Shown piece after piece: positions 1 to 6,397 of a stretch of DNA of 7,119 nucleotides. The notes under the pieces were generated by a model. It was not told the origin of the DNA. It was given only the letters and a program-made list of their open reading frames with translations, and ran no database searches. The stretch is from NCBI GenBank assembly GCA_016928755.1, contig JAFGKB010000129.1, positions 1 to 7,119 on the forward strand, read 5' to 3'. The DNA is from Anaerolineae bacterium. Its GTDB lineage: Bacteria > Chloroflexota > Anaerolineae > B4-G1 > SLSP01. The translations under genes and the position numbers were made by a program. How positions within the stretch are numbered: position 1 is the stretch's first letter; every line of letters begins with the position of its first letter.

Positions 1-10
1 CTTGACCCCT

Positions 11-63
11 GTCATCCTGAGCGTAGCGAAGGAACCAGATGCTTCGACTTCGCTCAGCATGAC
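11..63. repeat. Interspersed imperfect palindrome (GTCATCCTGAGCG / CGCTCAGCATGAC)
   Basis: The left arm begins GTCATCCTGAGCG and runs into TAGCGAAGG. The right arm is CTTCGACTTCGCTCAGCATGAC in two parts, and its reverse complement matches the left arm with a few mismatches and a small shift. The two arms enclose a short AACCAGATG centre. This is the form of an interspersed repeat family that I know as recurring between genes in many environmental genomes, Chloroflexota among them. Positions 74-93 (AGATGTTTCGACTTTCTTAG) look like a decayed second copy of 37-57. The repeat sits just downstream of the stop codon of the membrane protein gene, where it could form a large hairpin in the 3' end of that transcript. 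Confidence 0.6.
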
Positions 64-119
64 GGATAGCGCGAGATGTTTCGACTTTCTTAGTAGCGCA
101 GCCGAAGCAGCTCTCACTA

Positions 120-2417
120 TCAAGCTTCTGGGGGCGAGTTGCCCTCGACCACACTCGCCACCGCCGCCACGCCCCCGGATTGCTGTGTAAGTGAGTTTAA
201 CTCATGGAGACCAAAGCCCCAGAGTAACGCAGCGATATAGTCATTGAGTTCACCAAAGGTAGCATTGGTGACCCATAACAGTTGCACCCCCACTAGACCG
301 GAAAGCACCGAGATAACCCCGGCTACGACCCAATCTCCGCGCGAGAGACGTTGCTTAAGCTCAGTAGAGGTAGGTAACACCGGTGGCTCTGCTGCCGGAC
401 GGGCAGCCATTTTGGCAGTCGCGGTCATACGCATATGAGCCTGTGCTACCGGTAATGCAGGTAATAAAGTCTCCGTTTCAGAGTCATTAGACCGCATAAT
501 ATTGCCAATACTATAACTTTCTATCGTAGACACACCCTTGGCAATCATAGTGATCTCTTTTTCTGCCTGACCAACTTGGTCTTGAGCAGCATCGAAGTCC
601 TGAATAGCCGCACGCACATCGTCTTGTTCCAGATGTGACTCACAACGCGCGACCATCACTTCTGCCTTGTGGAGCGCATCACGAGCAGCCTCATCAGATG
701 TAGAAAGCTTATCAGAGATACTCTTTATCTTCTCACGCAACGATGGCAGCAAAGCCTCAAGGGTTTCCTGGACAGCCTTTTCATAAAGGTCTTCCGCCTC
801 ATCAAGGTCATCACTCTCGGCAAGCTTGCGCCGTGCAGCGGATAATGTTTTTTCCACAGACTTCCTATCCGTCTCCCATTCTCCAACCCAGTCACCAGCC
901 CCATCCGGTTTATATCCGTGCATCCGGGTTTGGAGGTCATCCATCAAGACCTCAAGATAACGCCGTCTAGCCCGGATATAGGCCGGGCCAAAGGCACTTT
1001 CGTTGCCATTTTGAACTTCTGTCAGGGAACTCTTAGCTGTTTCCAAGGTCTGTTGGAGTTTTAGCTTGAGTTCACCGTCATCCAACCCAGCCGCATAGGT
1101 TTCCATAGAGCTGATAAGTTCTTCCAAAGGACGCACACGCGCAGTCTTCAATGCCGCATCAAATGCTTCGCGCGCTTTTGCCAAAGCGGCATCTGCGGCG
1201 GTGACATAGGATTGGCCCCAATGCCCCAGGGATTGGCGCGCTTCTGTAAGATACTGCTCAACCGGGATAGCCAGGTCATCCGGCAAACGGCCTACATCTT
1301 CACTAAGGATAGATAAATCAAGGATACAACGCCAGCGCGCACTCAATTCCTCAAGCACAGCATCATCAGGCATAATACCGGCTTCCAAATCCCGCCGGAT
1401 ACGTTGCAAACGCTCCTGGAACATCTGCACCAAGGCAACCTCAGACGTTGTAGACCCGGCGGCTAAGGCTTTAAACTTGACCTCCTCAGCAAGACTGGCT
1501 AACCGCAGTGCTTGCAGTGTATTCTGCCGGCCACTTTCACGCCAACGGCGTAGCAACAGAGAGCCAAGAACCCCACCAAGGATAATCAACAAAGCTAAAA
1601 TCCAATGGTGACGCAGTTGCACCGGAATATCCGCCTGTATATCCACACCATCAGGGGACTGCATACGCACCACGGCATTATAACGCCCGGCCTGGGGTTT
1701 ATGAGTGACCAGCACCTTTAGGGAACGCACTTCATAGGGAGATAACGAAAACGTGCCATCAGTATCTAAAACGAGGGGATTCCCATCCTCATCCACAATA
1801 TCAACCTGTTGGAGAGCGGCCTGGTGAGCAACATCATCACTATCCAGCCGGGACAATGTAGCAACCGGGGGATAGAGGCGCAATGACTGGCCTGAAGTCT
1901 CGGCTATCATGATTTGCAACGGCAACCGGTTTTTGGAGAGCGGGAACATGTCCAATGGGCCAACCGGCAGGCCCTCCAAAGTAAAACCGGCAGTTGGTGA
2001 TTTGCGGTTAAGCCGCAGCGTATAGGTCTCACGACGCCCGGCATATCGCAGACTCAAAGAAGCCGTATACTCACCCACAGCGGGGATACGGGCAGAGAAA
2101 TATACCGGCACCATTCCCAGAGCCGGCATATTTATAGCATGGCTAGAACCACCACCGTCTTTTTCAAGACTCCAGTCCAAGGGTCTCTGCCCTGGCTCCG
2201 GCCCCTGTAAAGGCGTTACAGTGAGTTCCAAATCTGTGACCGCTTGATTAGCCGTCTCCTCAAGATACAACACCGCCTCAAAATCGGAGGTTGCAGCATC
2301 TAGCGTTATCACTTTAGCCGCGTCAGCCCCAACTAAAACGACCTGCGGCGGTGTGACATCTTGGGGAAAAGGAACCCATAACAGACTAAAAAGCAGCAGC
2401 GTATTCAGCAAAGCCAT
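120..2417 (-). CDS. Large membrane protein: exported beta-rich region, cytoplasmic helical region, C-terminal membrane hairpin (unknown function)
   Basis: The 765-residue product matches no family I can name. Residues 1-17 are a hydrophobic signal peptide or anchor. Residues 20-270 are rich in alternating hydrophobic residues with GEYTASLSLRY and GRYNAVVRMQS stretches, as in two Ig-like beta-sandwich domains outside the membrane. Residues 272-289 form a membrane segment followed by RRWRESGRQ, so the positive-inside rule puts the next part in the cytoplasm. Residues 295-625 are highly charged and helical, with coiled-coil-like repeats. After a Pro/Ala linker, 697-716 and about 724-741 form two more membrane segments around a short FGELNDY loop. 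That closing module (FG..NDY...LLWGFG) resembles tails I recall on other multidomain bacterial membrane proteins. The ATG follows a purine-rich AAGGGGGTG and lies 44 nt after the glycosylase stop, with no terminator between, so it is probably the last gene of that operon. A mechanosensing, scaffold or signalling role would be a guess. Confidence 0.85.
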   Translation of the reverse strand: MALLNTLLLFSLLWVPFPQDVTPPQVVLVGADAAKVITLDAATSDFEAVLYLEETANQAVTDLELTVTPLQGPEPGQRPLDWSLEKDGGGSSHAINMPALGMVPVYFSARIPAVGEYTASLSLRYAGRRETYTLRLNRKSPTAGFTLEGLPVGPLDMFPLSKNRLPLQIMIAETSGQSLRLYPPVATLSRLDSDDVAHQAALQQVDIVDEDGNPLVLDTDGTFSLSPYEVRSLKVLVTHKPQAGRYNAVVRMQSPDGVDIQADIPVQLRHHWILALLIILGGVLGSLLLRRWRESGRQNTLQALRLASLAEEVKFKALAAGSTTSEVALVQMFQERLQRIRRDLEAGIMPDDAVLEELSARWRCILDLSILSEDVGRLPDDLAIPVEQYLTEARQSLGHWGQSYVTAADAALAKAREAFDAALKTARVRPLEELISSMETYAAGLDDGELKLKLQQTLETAKSSLTEVQNGNESAFGPAYIRARRRYLEVLMDDLQTRMHGYKPDGAGDWVGEWETDRKSVEKTLSAARRKLAESDDLDEAEDLYEKAVQETLEALLPSLREKIKSISDKLSTSDEAARDALHKAEVMVARCESHLEQDDVRAAIQDFDAAQDQVGQAEKEITMIAKGVSTIESYSIGNIMRSNDSETETLLPALPVAQAHMRMTATAKMAARPAAEPPVLPTSTELKQRLSRGDWVVAGVISVLSGLVGVQLLWVTNATFGELNDYIAALLWGFGLHELNSLTQQSGGVAAVASVVEGNSPPEA

Positions 2418-2461
2418 CCTACACCCCCTTATAAAGATCAGATAGAGTTAAGGTATAATGA

Positions 2462-3178
2462 TTACAAAGAATGCATTAAGTCTTTAACATCTTGAAACAC
2501 AGTATCTAACATTTCCGGCGTCAGCCGTCCGGTCTGGGTATTCTGGCGACTGGGATGGTAACAAGCCACTAATGCCGGAAGAGGCGGCTCAAAAGTATAA
2601 ACAGCCCCATGTTTAAAAGCCATTTTTGGAACTGCAACCCCTTGTTGACGTAACACTTTACAATAACCATCAAATGCCATATGACCAAGGGCAAGTACCA
2701 CCTGTAAGTTAGTCAAAAAAGCTAACTCTCGCACTAAAAAAGGCCGGCAGTTGTCTAATTCCTGGGCATTGGGCCGGTTCTGGGGCGGGACACACCGCCC
2801 AATAGCCGTGATAAACACATCGGAAAGGCAGAGACCATCATCACGGGCTTCCGATGCCGGTTGGTTAGCAAATCCGGCACGGTAGAGCGCGCTATAAAGC
2901 GTATCACCGGAGCTATCACCGGTGAACATACGCCCGGTGCGGTTCGCACCGTGAGCGCCGGGGGCCAATCCGATTAAACACAACCGGGCAGCCCTGTCAC
3001 CAAAGCCGGGGACCGGTTTCCCCCAATAATCCCAATCCAGGTAAGCCCGGCGTTTAGTACGGGACACTTCCTCCCGCCAACGCACTAAGCGGGGGCACTT
3101 ATCGCAAGTGACAACTTCTTGATTTAGCGCCGACCATTGAGCACTTAAATTAGACACGACTTCATGCCTCCAAATCAT
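2462..3178 (-). CDS. udgB: Family 5 uracil-DNA glycosylase (UdgB type), [4Fe-4S] enzyme
   Basis: The 238-residue protein removes uracil, and in characterised relatives other deaminated bases such as hypoxanthine, from DNA as the first step of base excision repair. Motif A is GLAPGAHGANRTGR at residues 70-83. It has the GLAP form of family 5, without the acidic residue seen in family 4 (GEAP). Motif B is HPSRQNTQTGRLT at 208-220. Four cysteines in the positions expected for the iron-sulfur cluster are visible: C25 and C28 (TCDKCPR), C129 (GRCVPPQN) and C144 (DNCRPF). Length is normal for the family and nothing is missing. The ATG overlaps the stop of the upstream metalloprotease gene as ATGA, so translation is probably coupled. 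This supports the chosen start even though no strong Shine-Dalgarno is obvious. Confidence 0.95.
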   Translation of the reverse strand: MIWRHEVVSNLSAQWSALNQEVVTCDKCPRLVRWREEVSRTKRRAYLDWDYWGKPVPGFGDRAARLCLIGLAPGAHGANRTGRMFTGDSSGDTLYSALYRAGFANQPASEARDDGLCLSDVFITAIGRCVPPQNRPNAQELDNCRPFLVRELAFLTNLQVVLALGHMAFDGYCKVLRQQGVAVPKMAFKHGAVYTFEPPLPALVACYHPSRQNTQTGRLTPEMLDTVFQDVKDLMHSL

Positions 3179-4395
3179 ACCGGGAGCTTCCTGAGAAAAG
3201 CCTGAGCAGCTTCATAATGTGGGAACTCACGTTCTGCAGCGCGGAACGCAGAAGTATGCGCATAACGACGCCCATTCACCAGTTTTACCCCTAATTTCTT
3301 ATGCAGGAGTTCATGGTACATCACAAAATCAATCACGTAGTCAGGGACTTTTTTGTTATCCAATGTTATGCTGATTAGCAAAGTGTCATTGGAGGGTTGG
3401 TAATACCCCATGCGGCGGTGTGTCAGAGTCTTGTTCCACGTAAGTCGGGGACAAGATAGAGACCCTTCAAAGTATTTGTTGTTAACACGCTCAAATACTT
3501 CCACTAAGTCATAATGGTGACCACGAGTCTCAAAACTCAAATCAGCCGTCGTCATCTCCAAAGCCATTATCAAATCCGAAAAAGCATCAGTCATCGCATA
3601 AGCCTTGACCTGCTGCTGATAAGCGGGGTCAGGACTCCGCAAAGAGGCACAGAGCAAAGCATCTAAAACACTCTTAGGTGCTCCAATAAACCCTTCACTG
3701 GCGACAATATGAATTTGGCCGTTCTTCGCCTGGCTCCGATAAAGGAAAGAAATCGCGTAGAATTCTATATGAATCGGGAAATCGCGCTCCGGGGTCTTTA
3801 TTGTCTTGCGACAGGGATTTGTACGTAAAGTCTTTAATGCATAGCTCAAAGTGTTTAAGTGCGCGGCCAGGTTATCAAGATCAGAGAGGAATGCTAACCA
3901 CTGGTAAGCATGCATAGAGCGCTTGGGCAAATCAACCGGCGAGCCTCCTTGCTCCTCGCATAAGGACTCCACAGCATCGGTATAAGCGCATATCTGATGC
4001 CGTATATCAATCATATGCGGGTCATCTGCCGTCCAATGGATCTTATTTTTGGTCACAAGGTCAAAGAGTTCATTTTGGATATAAGTGCCATTAGCTACCA
4101 GACCTTTGATCCGCAATTGAGGACGTACCACAGACTCAGTAATGGCCGGCGTAGGAAGCTGGCTTAGGTCTATAGACTTAAGGTACTTATAAGCACGTCG
4201 TGAAGGCGTGGGCAAATCATAAGGCGTCGCCTTATGTTGGCGACATATACCCTCCACCTGCGCCACAGCGTCAAGAACCATATGCCGGAAAGCCTCACGT
4301 TCGGCAACAGGGATTCCTCCCGCGATCTGCCGGCGAACGCGATTAGATAAACTTACTAAACCTCGAATACGAATACTTAGTTTTGAGTGTGTCAT
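3175..4395 (-). CDS. SprT-like zinc metalloprotease with duplicated N-terminal module
   Basis: Residues are numbered from the ATG at 4395 (406 residues). About 295-404 form a SprT-like domain. It starts VFERVNNKYFEG, continues LTWNKTLTHRRMGYY, and carries the zinc site HELLH at 361-365 with a probable third ligand H380 in YAHTSAFRAA. This is the layout of SprT/Spartan proteases, which in eukaryotes degrade proteins crosslinked to DNA. The CxxC zinc ribbon of classical SprT is absent. The N-terminal part holds two related modules: about 7-80 (IRIRGLVSLSN ... YDLPTPSRRAYKYL) and about 94-175 (LRIKGLVANGT ... VDLPKRSMHAYQWL). A TTG start at 4431 would add 12 residues and has GAGGTG 14 nt upstream. 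The ATG lacks a clear Shine-Dalgarno but begins right before the conserved-looking part, so the start is uncertain. The stop overlaps the start of the uracil-DNA glycosylase gene, which points to a DNA-repair role. Confidence 0.85.
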   Translation of the reverse strand: MTHSKLSIRIRGLVSLSNRVRRQIAGGIPVAEREAFRHMVLDAVAQVEGICRQHKATPYDLPTPSRRAYKYLKSIDLSQLPTPAITESVVRPQLRIKGLVANGTYIQNELFDLVTKNKIHWTADDPHMIDIRHQICAYTDAVESLCEEQGGSPVDLPKRSMHAYQWLAFLSDLDNLAAHLNTLSYALKTLRTNPCRKTIKTPERDFPIHIEFYAISFLYRSQAKNGQIHIVASEGFIGAPKSVLDALLCASLRSPDPAYQQQVKAYAMTDAFSDLIMALEMTTADLSFETRGHHYDLVEVFERVNNKYFEGSLSCPRLTWNKTLTHRRMGYYQPSNDTLLISITLDNKKVPDYVIDFVMYHELLHKKLGVKLVNGRRYAHTSAFRAAEREFPHYEAAQAFLRKLPV

Positions 4396-4460
4396 CAAGA
4401 AAAAGTTTAGCACAAAAATGGGAGTAGCCAAAATGAGTCTAAAAACACCTCAATGAGAGA

Positions 4461-4494
4461 GACTACAAAAGTCTCCGGCGAGACTTTTGTAGTC
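4461..4494 (-). terminator. Perfect 15-bp hairpin after the RIO kinase gene
   Basis: The arms GACTACAAAAGTCTC (4461-4475) and GAGACTTTTGTAGTC (4480-4494) are exact reverse complements around a CGGC loop, and two more base pairs can be added at the foot. It begins 14 nt after the kinase stop on the minus strand and ends before the metalloprotease start. The run after the stem is CTCTCTCATT on the minus strand, not a U-tract. It is therefore weaker evidence for intrinsic termination than for a 3'-end stabiliser, partial attenuator or bidirectional hairpin. Confidence 0.55.
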
Positions 4495-4508
4495 TTATCA
4501 CCACCGCC

Positions 4509-5507
4509 TTATATAATGCTCATTTCCAAACGATAATCATCAGCCTCACTACCGTAGCGACGCCATAGGTCATCCAGAACTGCGCCTGGGTCGAGAGAAA
4601 CACCCTGACGTTTAAAGTAATCACAAAGTCGCTCGATATCACGCTTCAAAATAGCATAAGCCTGATTATTACCGTAAATATCCACGGCCTGGGGGAAATC
4701 AATGATAACCAACTCCCCTTCCCAATAGAGGATATTGTAAGGGGAAAGGTCGCCATGCACAAAGCCATGACGTAACATCAGTTCGATATTCCCCAAAAGA
4801 TCAGGGAAAAGCCGCCTGGCATCATCAGGATCAAGGTCCACCGCATTAAGTGTCGGCGCAGCCATCACGATATCACCAAAATACTGCATCAGGATAGCAT
4901 TATCACTGGAAGCCACAGGTTTGGGAACCGCTCCCCCGGCAAGGTGAAGACGCTTCATTGTCATAAACTCATACATCAACCATGATGTGCGCATAACCTG
5001 CCGGCCAAAAGTGGTTTTCTTACCAATAGCCCGGATTACACGGTCATCATTTGGCAACACCGGCTGCCCGGAAGATGTTAAAATATCTCGTCCATCACGA
5101 TAGAGAGCGTCATTGCTCAATCCCCGGAATTTTTGCGGGCGATAGACCTTGGCGGCCAGGAATTCCTCACCGGTCGAGGGATCAGCAGCACAGCAATAGA
5201 CACTGGCATCTTTCCCACCCTTTAGCCTGGCGACAACATCAGTAATCAACATTTGTTCAAAGAAAGGCTGTAGAGAGGATAGCAACCATTCCGCCTCATA
5301 ACGCGAAGGACGGTAAGTGGTGTTGATATTCCCTTCAACCTCAAAAGTTGCACCACCAAGCTCTGATAATACCAGAGCATCTGAATGATCAGCATCTCGG
5401 CCATTTTTGGCCTTAAAACGGCGTCTCTCTCTCCGCTCGGCCTTTAGAGAACCCAATGACGTTTCGTAAGACTCAAACTCATCAAAGTAAGGGTCGTATG
5501 TATTCAC
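4509..5507 (-). CDS. RIO-type atypical protein kinase (RIO1-like)
   Basis: Residues are numbered from the GTG at 5507 (332 residues). The RIO kinase fold is clear: a glycine-rich ATP loop KGGKDASVY at 96-104, the ATP-binding lysine in AAKVYRPQ (K120), the long flexible insert ending in RQVMRTSWLMYEF, the catalytic loop HGDLSPYN at 251-258 (D253 catalytic, N258 metal-binding), and IIDFPQAVD with metal-binding D270. These match RIO1-type IIDxxQ rather than ordinary protein kinases. Eukaryotic and archaeal relatives act as ATPase/kinases in small-subunit ribosome maturation; the role in bacteria is unsettled. The N-terminal 60 residues are charged and probably disordered. The GTG start is preferred because AAGGA lies 8 nt before it; a TTG two codons earlier is only 2 nt from that AAGGA. 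The leader upstream holds two small ORFs and two terminators. A weak promoter (TTGGGT at 5599-5604, TATGTA at 5577-5582) could also serve the gene. Confidence 0.93.
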   Translation of the reverse strand: MNTYDPYFDEFESYETSLGSLKAERRERRRFKAKNGRDADHSDALVLSELGGATFEVEGNINTTYRPSRYEAEWLLSSLQPFFEQMLITDVVARLKGGKDASVYCCAADPSTGEEFLAAKVYRPQKFRGLSNDALYRDGRDILTSSGQPVLPNDDRVIRAIGKKTTFGRQVMRTSWLMYEFMTMKRLHLAGGAVPKPVASSDNAILMQYFGDIVMAAPTLNAVDLDPDDARRLFPDLLGNIELMLRHGFVHGDLSPYNILYWEGELVIIDFPQAVDIYGNNQAYAILKRDIERLCDYFKRQGVSLDPGAVLDDLWRRYGSEADDYRLEMSII

Positions 5508-5565
5508 TATCAATATCCTTAAAATATATTTGCATAAAAATTTTGGCTTCTTATTTCAGAATCTC

Positions 5566-5622
5566 CTACACCAGACTACATACACCTAAATATTGACTAC
5601 CCAAAAATACTTTGACTCGCAT
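5566..5622 (-). CDS. Candidate 18-residue leader ORF before the RIO kinase
   Basis: The ATG at 5622 is preceded by AGGAGG (5630-5635) at an ideal 7-nt spacing. It encodes MRVKVFLGSQYLGVCSLV and ends at TAG, 58 nt before the kinase GTG. The strength and spacing of the ribosome site make translation likely if the region is transcribed. The ORF starts only 20 nt after the U-tract of the downstream terminator, leaving no room for a promoter between them. It would thus be translated mainly in read-through transcripts. The peptide is hydrophobic with one basic turn and matches nothing I know. It may be a leader peptide, a small protein, or a ribosome standby site for the kinase gene. Confidence 0.5.
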   Translation of the reverse strand: MRVKVFLGSQYLGVCSLV

Positions 5623-5642
5623 ATTTCACCCTCCTGAGAAAC

Positions 5643-5672
5643 AAAAAAAAGGCCACGGGAATTCCCGTGGCC
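5643..5672 (-). terminator. Intrinsic terminator (second of a tandem pair)
   Basis: The minus-strand transcript has a perfect 9-bp stem GGCCACGGG/CCCGTGGCC (5651-5659 with 5664-5672) around AATT, followed at once by eight U. The 22-bp core is a complete palindrome. This is a textbook rho-independent terminator for leftward transcription and would stop RNA just before the 18-codon ORF and the RIO kinase gene. Confidence 0.88.
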
Positions 5673-5738
5673 TGGAGAAGCAATCTTACATCTGGAAACT
5701 ACCCTACCGGTAGAGAGAGCTTCATAAGTGACTGGCAC

Positions 5739-5772
5739 AAAAAAAGCCACGGGAGCAGGCGCGCCCGTGGCT
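5739..5772 (-). terminator. Intrinsic terminator (first of a tandem pair)
   Basis: The stem AGCCACGGG/CCCGTGGCT (5745-5753 with 5764-5772) encloses a 10-nt GC-rich loop and is followed on the minus strand by seven T. It begins 26 nt after the stop of the 19-codon ORF. Its stem repeats that of the terminator at 5643-5672 (shared GCCACGGG/CCCGTGGC), so arms of the two could also pair with each other. Confidence 0.85.
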
Positions 5773-5798
5773 GATTACTTATACCAAATTCTAACTTT

Positions 5799-5858
5799 CT
5801 AGTAAAGCAATACCAGCAGGCGCATGCCCATATCAACAGCAGCAGAAGTATTCACCAT
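5799..5858 (-). CDS. Candidate 19-residue small protein or leader peptide
   Basis: The ATG at 5858 follows AAAGGAGG (5868-5875) by 9 nt and encodes MVNTSAAVDMGMRLLVLLY, then TAG. A strong promoter, a 5' hairpin, a near-perfect ribosome site and a following pair of terminators all frame this one short ORF, so the transcript seems built around it. The C-terminal half is hydrophobic (MRLLVLLY). Known ribosome-arrest leader peptides for antibiotic-resistance genes can carry MRL-type motifs, but that likeness is weak and no function is claimed. Alternatives are a tiny membrane peptide, or an mRNA-like small RNA in which translation matters more than the product. Confidence 0.6.
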   Translation of the reverse strand: MVNTSAAVDMGMRLLVLLY

Positions 5859-5876
5859 GTTCACACGCCTCCTTTC

Positions 5877-5893
5877 AAGCATTGATTATGCTT
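5877..5893 (-). promoter_or_regulatory. 5'-UTR hairpin just upstream of a strong ribosome site
   Basis: On the minus strand AAGCAT-AATCA-ATGCTT forms a 6-bp stem, extendable by a G-U pair, that ends right before GAAAGGAGG. It may keep the ribosome site of the 19-codon ORF exposed or stabilise the 5' end. Confidence 0.45.
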
Positions 5894-5906
5894 AAGGGTA
5901 ATTTCT

Positions 5907-5924
5907 TTACTATCAAAATAGTAA
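5907..5924. promoter_or_regulatory. Inverted repeat over the -10 box: operator candidate
   Basis: TTACTAT (5907-5913) and ATAGTAA (5918-5924) are exact reverse complements separated by CAAA. The right arm contains the -10 hexamer of the minus-strand promoter, and the left arm falls around the expected transcription start. A dimeric repressor bound here would block initiation. No regulator gene is visible beside it except the VapB-like antitoxin, which has a different inverted repeat of its own. Confidence 0.45.
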
Positions 5925-5945
5925 CATAGTTATGGAAATTGTCAA
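5918..5945 (-). promoter_or_regulatory. Strong sigma-70-type promoter of the small-ORF leader
   Basis: The minus strand reads a consensus -35 TTGACA (5940-5945), a 16-nt spacer, and -10 TACTAT (5918-5923) preceded by TGT, an extended -10. The start of transcription should be near 5911, giving about 50 nt of leader before the 19-codon ORF. It is the best promoter in the window. It lies about 60 nt beyond the toxin stop; nothing else is visible in 5946-6004. Confidence 0.75.
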
Positions 5946-6004
5946 CAGCCTAATACAGATGGCGCAGGAGTTAGCTTAATCAACTATGCTCACCAGGCCA
6001 CATC

Positions 6005-6397
6005 TCACACCAAAGTTTTAACAAAAGAATAATTTAGAATCCGCGCATCCGCAGTAAGTAATGAGCTATCATACACACGAGTTGTTGCTACAATCAATTG
6101 ATCAGCAGAGTCACGATGGAAAGTTCCGGGTAACTGGGTAGATGCAATAGCGATCTCAGATGTTAACCCTAACAAACGCACGCCAGGATAAGACAATGCT
6201 TGTGCAATCCAATCTTGCACCGCACAAGATAACACTAACCTCCCCACTTCAACAAGTTTAGCAACCTCCCAACACGAAATAACACTTACTCCCAAACCAA
6301 CCGAAGTAGATTTCTTGATATATTCAAGTTGCCTTATGGTCAAACGTGAGTTGCCATCTACCCACCAAACCCAAATATGCGTATCCAGTACAATCAC
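6005..6397 (-). CDS. VapC-like PIN-domain toxin ribonuclease
   Basis: The 130-residue protein is a PIN-domain nuclease of the VapC toxin class, whose members typically cleave tRNA or rRNA when freed from their antitoxin. Seen from the GTG start at 6397, the acidic site is complete: D5 in VLDTHIWVWW, E44 in CWEVAKL, D96 and D99 in HRDSADQLIVATTR, and D117 in LLTADARIL. The often-predicted longer start (ATG at 6412) adds MGGIR. The GTG is preferred because it is preceded by GGGAGG with a 7-nt gap, overlaps the antitoxin stop as GTGA, and gives the usual short VapC N-terminus. The gene is co-transcribed with and translationally coupled to the antitoxin. No terminator is evident after the stop, so its RNA may run into the leader region downstream. 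Confidence 0.92.
   Translation of the reverse strand: MIVLDTHIWVWWVDGNSRLTIRQLEYIKKSTSVGLGVSVISCWEVAKLVEVGRLVLSCAVQDWIAQALSYPGVRLLGLTSEIAIASTQLPGTFHRDSADQLIVATTRVYDSSLLTADARILNYSFVKTLV

Noticed and set aside
2..190. Plus-strand ORF of 62 codons at the left edge
   Set aside because: Runs through the interspersed palindrome and into the end of the opposite gene; Pro-rich tail and no family likeness.
743..970. Plus-strand ORF of 75 codons opposite the membrane protein gene
   Set aside because: Lies wholly inside a well-supported minus-strand gene, has no ribosome site, and its product is a low-complexity His/Pro-rich string typical of a shadow frame.
2454..2459. Plus-strand TATAAT
   Set aside because: No -35, and no plus-strand gene follows. 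It lies in the gap between two minus-strand genes.
4397..4431. Extended -10 (TGCTAAACT) with TTGGCT as a leaderless promoter for the protease gene
   Set aside because: Four of six bases match the -10, and the predicted start falls almost on the ATG. It is possible but too weak to list as a feature.
5051..5245. Plus-strand ORF of 64 codons inside the RIO kinase gene
   Set aside because: Antisense to the conserved kinase core, so the frame is explained by that gene.
5641..5772. Tandem stems as a short CRISPR array or transposon ends
   Set aside because: Only two units, each a palindrome followed by a T-run on the same strand, which is explained by terminators. There are no equal spacers, no target-site duplication and no transposase.
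5799..5858. The 19-codon ORF as an antibiotic-induced arrest peptide
   Set aside because: Only the short MRL motif suggests it, and the downstream gene is a RIO kinase rather than a resistance gene.
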